A DNA stretch of 64,000 nt from Calliopum simillimum. Lineage: Eukaryota; Arthropoda; Insecta; Diptera; Lauxaniidae. Shown in pieces: positions 63,465-64,000 of this stretch. Within the stretch, counting starts at the first letter, position 1, and the number at the start of each line of letters is the position of its first letter. The stretch is taken from positions 65,548,228 to 65,612,227 of the forward strand of contig OX638369.1 of NCBI GenBank assembly GCA_951812925.1, read 5' to 3'. The notes under the pieces are model-generated. The model was given only the letters and a program-made list of their open reading frames with translations. It made no database searches and had not been told where the DNA came from. The position numbers and the translations under genes are program-made.

Positions 63465-64000
63465 CATTGAAGAAATCGGCAAAAGTCCAAAAGTTTCGAA
63501 ATATACCCCAGAAATCGGTAAAAATCCAAGTGTTTCCAAAATTGTCCAAAATATCGATAAAAGTCCAAAAGTATCGAAATACATCGAAGAAATCGGTAAA
63601 AGTCCAAATGTATCGAAAAACACCTAAAATATCGGCATAAGCCAAAAACTATCGAAAAACACCTAAAATATAGGCAAAAGCCTAAAAAGTATCGAAAAAC
63701 ATTTAAAATATAGGTTAAAGTCGAAAAATATCGAAAACCAACCAAAATATCAGTAGAAATCCAAAAGTATTGAAAAATATTGAAATACATCGAAGAAATC
63801 GGTGAAAGATCCAAATGACGAAAAACATCCAAAATATCGGTAAGATCCCAAAAGTATTGGAAAACATCGAAGAAATCGGAAAAAAATCAAAAAATATCTA
63901 AAAACATCCTAGGTATCGGTAAAAGTCCAAAAGTATTGGACAATTTTGAAGGAATCAGAAACAGTCCAAATATATCGGAAAACATCCAATATATCGAAAA

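Larger units (their letters stand above)
61710..64000 (+). repeat. Minisatellite of about 40-bp period, interrupted twice
   Basis: Degenerate units of the form ATCGAAAAACA-CCTAAAATATCGG-(C/T)AAAAGTCCAAAAGT occupy about 61710-61875, 62470-62572 and 63465-64000, where the window ends. Some units replace the middle with GAAGAAATCGG. The long minus-strand frames (for example 63395-63832, rich in Phe, Tyr and Arg) are by-products. A hAT MITE and a TA-flanked element interrupt the array. Confidence 0.8.

Noticed and set aside
63395..63832. 145-codon minus-strand frame
   Set aside because: Produced by the roughly 40-bp minisatellite; composition is repetitive Phe/Tyr/Arg.

Overview
The window is AT-rich eukaryotic DNA with spliceosomal introns (GT-AG) and a dense load of transposons. 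The mobile-element mix points to a fly: a rosa-type DD41D mariner, a second mariner, a Penelope-like element, Helitrons, many small hAT and TTA- or TA-flanked elements, and long hairpin repeats. A tephritid-like brachyceran fly is my best guess, inferred from the DD41D mariner and the host genes; the sequence does not prove it. Nothing prokaryotic is present, so there are no operons or ribosome binding sites to call. Protein identities come from motifs I recognise, not from database searches.

The one apparently intact host gene is a CCDC40-like coiled-coil gene on the + strand. It starts at 29860 and stops at 59487. I placed its exons at 29860-30698, 37316-37458, 53510-54069, 54135-54279 and 58397-59487; all joints are in phase and give about 899-925 residues. 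Its introns 1, 2 and 4 (about 6.6, 16 and 4.1 kb) are filled with transposons and inverted repeats.

1-18.8 kb is gene-poor repeat territory. It holds a foldback-like element (369-2580), a DD41D mariner (3926-5229) whose transposase carries two stops, an internally deleted mariner (9715-10433), a Helitron with a broken Rep/helicase N-terminus (11645-13718), a decayed minus-strand coding relic (15115-16744) split by a TTA-flanked hairpin element, and a 722-bp hairpin element (16911-17632).

18859-24979 looks like one large non-autonomous transposon with TIRs and TA flanks. It carries intron-containing fragments of two unrelated host genes, RRP12-like (+) and p32/C1QBP (-), and was itself hit by two hAT elements and a small foldback.

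In CCDC40 intron 1 a 2.8-kb palindrome holds two younger insertions that can be removed cleanly at their target-site duplications. Intron 2 contains a TIR element with six copies of a 14-bp motif, a 1.4-kb hAT, a DD37E-type transposase fragment, a short Helitron, several palindromes, and a Penelope-like retroelement. The retroelement has an intact 840-residue RT plus GIY-YIG protein and a 5'-truncated tandem partner with no difference that I could see; both units carry a hammerhead-ribozyme-like sequence. Intron 4 holds a hairpin repeat split by a hAT that keeps its transposase C-terminus, and a 1.25-kb palindrome.

Downstream of CCDC40 (59.5-64 kb) are repeat fragments and a roughly 40-bp-period minisatellite, interrupted by a hAT element and by a TA-flanked element with an internal duplication.
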